Part shown: positions 32,694 through 35,803 of the stretch, one piece after another | How the letters are laid out: every line of letters begins with the position of its first letter | Position numbering within the stretch: position 1 is the first letter of the stretch | Assembly (NCBI GenBank): GCA_035295705.1 | Contig: DATGIN010000063.1 | Coordinates: forward strand, 1-35,803 | Length of the DNA: 35,803 nt | DNA from: Poindextera sp035295705 | Lineage (GTDB): Bacteria > Pseudomonadota > Alphaproteobacteria > Caulobacterales > Caulobacteraceae | Direction: 5' to 3' | Notes under the pieces: model-generated | Databases searched by the model: none | What the model saw: only the letters and a program-made list of their open reading frames with translations | Told to the model about the DNA's origin: nothing | Program-made: the position numbers and the translations under genes

Positions 32694-34229
32694 TCAGCTT
32701 GGCAAGCCCGGCTGCGCGGCGCCGGCCCCCGCGCGACGCGCTGTCAGCTCGGCCTGCATCACCGCGTGCTCAGCCTTGGTCAGCCGGTAGGTGATGAAGA
32801 TGAGCACGGAGACCACGGTGATCAGCGCCGGGCCGGGGCCATACAGCAGCCCGAGATTGCGGATGGTCCCGGCCGACATGTGCTTGAGCGCATCGGGATG
32901 CGAGGCGATCGCGGTCGGGAAGTGGATCAGATCCAGCCCCACCCCGGCGATCAGGCTGCCGACGCCGAACGCGGCTTTGACCGAGAAGTTGAGCCCCGCG
33001 AAGTAGAGTCCCTCGCGGCGGGTTCCGAAGTGGAACTCGTGCTCGTCGGCCGCGTCGGCCATCGCCGACTGGAAGGCGATCGAGACCCCGGTTGTCACGA
33101 ACACCGTGAGCGCGGCGTTGGCCATCAGAAGGCCGTACACGAGGGGGCCGTTCGGCGGCAGTACGCCGGCGATCCGCAACAGCGGCAGCCACGCCTGCAG
33201 GATGGCGAAGAGGACGAGGCCTACAGTCACGACCGTCCGCTTCTCGAGCCTGGGGATGAATCTGAGCGATACGATCGAGCCGATCAGGATGCCGGCGATG
33301 GGCGCGAGCTGCACCGCCGGGATCACCGCCGGTGGGACGGCCCAGAAGAACTTCAGCGCATGCAGGCCCAGCACGCTCGCCACGCCGGCCGCGGTGAAGA
33401 TGAGGATGAGGCAGGCGAACAGCGAGATGAACGAGCGGTTCCTGAATATCTCGGCGACGTCGACCAGCACCCGCCCCACGGCCGAGCCTTCCCTTGGCTT
33501 GACCTGGTGCAGGCGCTTCAACGCCGGAAGCGTCCCGAAACTGGTGATTGCGGCGACCACGATCACGATGGCGGCCAGCGACCAGCCCATCGGGACGTAG
33601 TTGGCGCGCACGGCTGCGCGAGCCCCGAACAGGATGGTTGCTGTGCCGAGCGCGATCGGCGCGACGACGCCGACAGGGCTGGCGAGAAAGCGGGAGCCGA
33701 CGACGACCGTGCGCTCGTCGTAGTCGTCGCTCAACTCCGCCCCCAGCGCGATGTAGGGCAGGTTGAAGAAGGAATGGCAGATGCGCAGCAGGAGGGTCAC
33801 GCCGGTCACGAAGGCGAACAAGCCCCAGCCGCTCAAGCCTGCGGGGATCGTGAAGATCACCCCCAGCAGAATGGCCAGCGGGACCGCGGCGCCGAACATG
33901 AAAGGATGCCGCCGCCCCAGCTTCGACTGGGTGTTGTCCGAGATCGAACCGACGATGGGATCGACCATGGAGTCGATGATGAGCCCGAGGAACACCGAAA
34001 GGCCCGCGAGCGAGTTGGAGAGCCCGCAGACCTGGGTGACGTAGAAGAAGAGATATAGCCCGAGCGAACCGCTCACCACGCCGTCGACGATCGTGCCGGT
34101 CCCGTAGGCGGCGACCAGCGGCAGGGGCAGCTTGCTCTTGCGCAACTCGTCGGCGGACGGGGCGGCGGCGGCGAGCGTGACCTCGGTCATCGGCTCTATC
34201 GCGGGCGGCGGCGCGGGATCGGCGGACAT
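32694..34229 (-). CDS. GPH-family sugar/cation symporter, MFS (second copy)
   Basis: A 511-aa polytopic membrane protein, a paralogue of the transporter at 12877-14337. The GPH block DSMVDPIVGSISDNTQSKLGRRHPFM and SDDYDERTVVVGSRF are present, and the second half has ADAADEHEFHFGTRREGLYFAG. About 12 helices. An Ala/Pro-rich 35-residue N-terminus precedes the first helix. Start ATG 34229 with GAAGGAGG upstream at somewhat long spacing; ATG 34190 lacks one. Divergent from the APC permease over 183 bp containing an inverted repeat. Substrate unknown. Confidence 0.88.
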   Translation of the reverse strand: MSADPAPPPAIEPMTEVTLAAAAPSADELRKSKLPLPLVAAYGTGTIVDGVVSGSLGLYLFFYVTQVCGLSNSLAGLSVFLGLIIDSMVDPIVGSISDNTQSKLGRRHPFMFGAAVPLAILLGVIFTIPAGLSGWGLFAFVTGVTLLLRICHSFFNLPYIALGAELSDDYDERTVVVGSRFLASPVGVVAPIALGTATILFGARAAVRANYVPMGWSLAAIVIVVAAITSFGTLPALKRLHQVKPREGSAVGRVLVDVAEIFRNRSFISLFACLILIFTAAGVASVLGLHALKFFWAVPPAVIPAVQLAPIAGILIGSIVSLRFIPRLEKRTVVTVGLVLFAILQAWLPLLRIAGVLPPNGPLVYGLLMANAALTVFVTTGVSIAFQSAMADAADEHEFHFGTRREGLYFAGLNFSVKAAFGVGSLIAGVGLDLIHFPTAIASHPDALKHMSAGTIRNLGLLYGPGPALITVVSVLIFITYRLTKAEHAVMQAELTARRAGAGAAQPGLPS

Positions 34230-34300
34230 GGAGTGCGGCGCCTCCTTCTCCCGCCCGTCGATGAGCGGCTTGCGAGCGTTATGCCATCAGAACGCGTCGG

Positions 34301-34322
34301 CTGACCATGAAGGTTTGGTCAG
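34301..34322. promoter_or_regulatory. candidate operator in the GPH/APC permease divergent region
   Basis: A perfect 7-bp inverted repeat, CTGACCA at 34301-34307 and TGGTCAG at 34316-34322, with an 8-bp spacer. After one mismatch two further outer pairs match. It lies about 70 bp from the GPH start and about 90 bp from the permease start. TGGTC-type half-sites are common for GntR/FadR-class regulators, but none is encoded here. Inference from symmetry and position. Confidence 0.45.
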
Positions 34323-34412
34323 GCGCGCCGCCAGGCCGCAGGCGCTTTTGGCTTGACGATGCGCCGCGTATCGCGGCCAACGCGGCGCGGATCGTCTGGC
34401 GGGGAGCATCAC

Positions 34413-35803
34413 TTGGGGACAGCAGAACACGCCACGCCGGCGGCCCGAGAAGTCGAACAGCTCGGTTATCGGCAGGAGCTCAAGCGGACCCTCACGCCGT
34501 TTCAACTCCTGGTCTACGGGCTCGTCTTCATCGCCCCGATCGCGCCCTGGGCGTCGTTCGGGTTCGTGTTCAACGAGAGCCACGGCATGGTGCCGCTGGT
34601 CTATGTCGTCGGCCTCATCGCCATGGTCTTCACGGCGCAGAGCTACGCCACGATGGCCGCGGCGTTTCCGGTCGCCGGCTCCGTCTACGCCTACGCCGGG
34701 CGCGGCATCGGCGAGAGCGTCGGTTTCCTCGCCGGCTGGGCGCTCTTGCTCGACTACATGCTGTCGCCGACCCTGATCTACGTGATTTGCGCGGTCGCCA
34801 TCCACGCCGTCATGCCGGCGCTGCCCAAGCCGGTCCTCGTGGCGGCCTTCCTGGCCTTCAACACCACATTCAACCTGCTGGGGATCGAGAACACCGCGCG
34901 GATGAGCCTCGTCATGCTTGTCCTTCAGCTCGCGCTGCTCGCGGCGTTCCTCGTCCTTTGCGTGATCGCGCTCGCGCACGGTGTCGGGGGAGCGCATCTT
35001 ACGCTCGAACCGCTGTTCGACCCTGGCAAGATCTCGCCGTCGTTGATCTTCGGAGCGCTTTCCCTCGCGGTGCTCAGCTTCTTAGGCTTCGACGCCATCT
35101 CGACGCTGACCGAAGAAGCCAGAGGCGGCGCCAGGGCCATCGGCTTCGCCACCATGGCCTCGCTGGTCGTGGCGGCGCTGCTTTTCATCCTGCAGACCTA
35201 TCTGGCGTCGCTGTTCGTGCTCAACCACGGGCCGTTCCCGGAAGGCGACCAGGCGGCGACCGCCTTCTACGTCATCGCCAAGATGGTCGGCGGCGAGCCG
35301 ATGCGCTGGGCGGTCTCGATCCTCGGGGTCCTCTTCTCGGGCCTCGCCTCGGCGCTGACGGCCCAGGCCGCGACCGCGCGGCTGCTCTACAGCATGGGGC
35401 GCGACGGCATGCTGCCGCGCGCGCTCGCGCGCATCAGCGAGCGCCGCAAGACGCCGGACGTCGCCATTCTCGTCATCGCAGCGCTCACCCTGGTGCTCGG
35501 CGTCTTCCTGGTGAACCAGCTCGAGCTTTTGACCTCGATGGTCAACTTCGGAGCGCTGACCGGCTTCATGGCCCTGCATGTCTCCGTCGTCGTCTGGTTC
35601 ATGTGGCGCCAGCGCAGCCGGCTGTGGCTCCGCCACCTGGTCTCCCCGGTCGTCGGATTCGCCATCATCGCCTACGTGCTCGCCAACGCGCAGGCGAACG
35701 CCAAGATCGCCGGCGCCATCTGGCTCGCCGTCGGCGTCCTGGTGCTGGTCGTCATCAAGCTCCGCGGCGGCCGTCCAGGCCTGCTCGAAGAGGAAGAGAC
35801 CTA
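34413..35803 (+). CDS. APC-family amino acid/amine permease (3' end at window edge)
   Basis: An open frame of 463 codons from TTG 34413 to ACC 35801, then TA at the last two bases, so the stop codon is probably completed just outside the window. GGGGAG lies 6 bp before the TTG, and no ATG is available before the first helix. The product begins ELKRTLTPFQLLVYGL, with about 12 transmembrane helices. APC signature regions are visible: PIAPWASFGFVF in TM1, FPVAGSVYAYAGRGIGESVGFLAGWALLLDY, and SFLGFDAISTLTEEARGG in TM6. It would import an amino acid or polyamine by symport or exchange. Divergent from the second GPH transporter. Confidence 0.9.
   Translation, partial: MGTAEHATPAAREVEQLGYRQELKRTLTPFQLLVYGLVFIAPIAPWASFGFVFNESHGMVPLVYVVGLIAMVFTAQSYATMAAAFPVAGSVYAYAGRGIGESVGFLAGWALLLDYMLSPTLIYVICAVAIHAVMPALPKPVLVAAFLAFNTTFNLLGIENTARMSLVMLVLQLALLAAFLVLCVIALAHGVGGAHLTLEPLFDPGKISPSLIFGALSLAVLSFLGFDAISTLTEEARGGARAIGFATMASLVVAALLFILQTYLASLFVLNHGPFPEGDQAATAFYVIAKMVGGEPMRWAVSILGVLFSGLASALTAQAATARLLYSMGRDGMLPRALARISERRKTPDVAILVIAALTLVLGVFLVNQLELLTSMVNFGALTGFMALHVSVVVWFMWRQRSRLWLRHLVSPVVGFAIIAYVLANAQANAKIAGAIWLAVGVLVLVVIKLRGGRPGLLEEEET

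Noticed and set aside
32766..34058. A 430-codon plus-strand frame rich in Asp, Glu, His and Arg
   Set aside because: It mirrors the GPH transporter; hydrophobic codons read in reverse give charged residues. No family match is visible.
34287..34997. A 236-codon minus-strand frame at the APC permease
   Set aside because: It is antisense to the permease's conserved first helices and has a charged shadow-type composition.

Overview
The window is high-GC, densely coded DNA (no intergenic gap is longer than about 185 bp) from an alphaproteobacterium. The che gene order, the TonB-dependent receptor beside a sugar-catabolic block, a small CGPG...PN secreted protein, the paired DUF35/thiolase and an Xaa-dipeptidase-like amidohydrolase all suggest Caulobacterales (Caulobacter/Phenylobacterium-like). 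That placement is inference from gene content, not from a marker gene. I see no rRNA, tRNA, CRISPR array, transposase or prophage gene.

Region 1 (1-1160): the tail of an unidentified gene, an AHSA1/SRPBCC-domain protein, and a small secreted aromatic/Gly-rich protein with a tandem 11-bp-spaced repeat upstream and a strong hairpin downstream.

Region 2 (1179-14936): a plant-glycoside/L-rhamnose utilisation island. It holds a fused rhamnulose-1-phosphate aldolase/lactaldehyde dehydrogenase (rhaD), divergent from a serine esterase that is translationally coupled to L-rhamnose mutarotase (rhaM). A TonB-dependent receptor, a coupled phytanoyl-CoA-dioxygenase-like/Gfo-Idh-MocA pair, a GH3 beta-glucosidase with PA14 insert, a DeoR-type regulator, a GPH-family sugar symporter and a histidine phosphatase follow. 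Proposed flow: uptake across the outer membrane, deglycosylation/deacylation, symport, rhamnose breakdown to DHAP and lactate. Rhamnose isomerase and rhamnulokinase are not in the window.

Region 3 (15000-23129): a thiolase, then a compact chemotaxis operon on the minus strand. Transcribed order is MCP, STAS protein, cheY, cheA, cheW, cheR, cheY, cheD, and a 97-aa protein carrying a CheZ/CheT-type DxxxQ motif. Most junctions are 4-bp ATGA overlaps. The operon follows the alphaproteobacterial order except that cheB is absent: cheR and the second cheY are 5 bp apart.

Region 4 (23279-35803): mixed metabolism. A UGT/MGT-type glycosyltransferase and alanine dehydrogenase (minus), an outer-membrane transporter-like protein, a DUF35/thiolase-like pair, a VanY-type lipoprotein peptidase, a DUF1801 protein and a GFA-fold protein, a secreted coiled-coil protein, an Xaa-dipeptidase-like amidohydrolase, a small winged-helix protein, a second GPH transporter, and a divergent APC permease. 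The permease starts at TTG and runs to the last base of the window.
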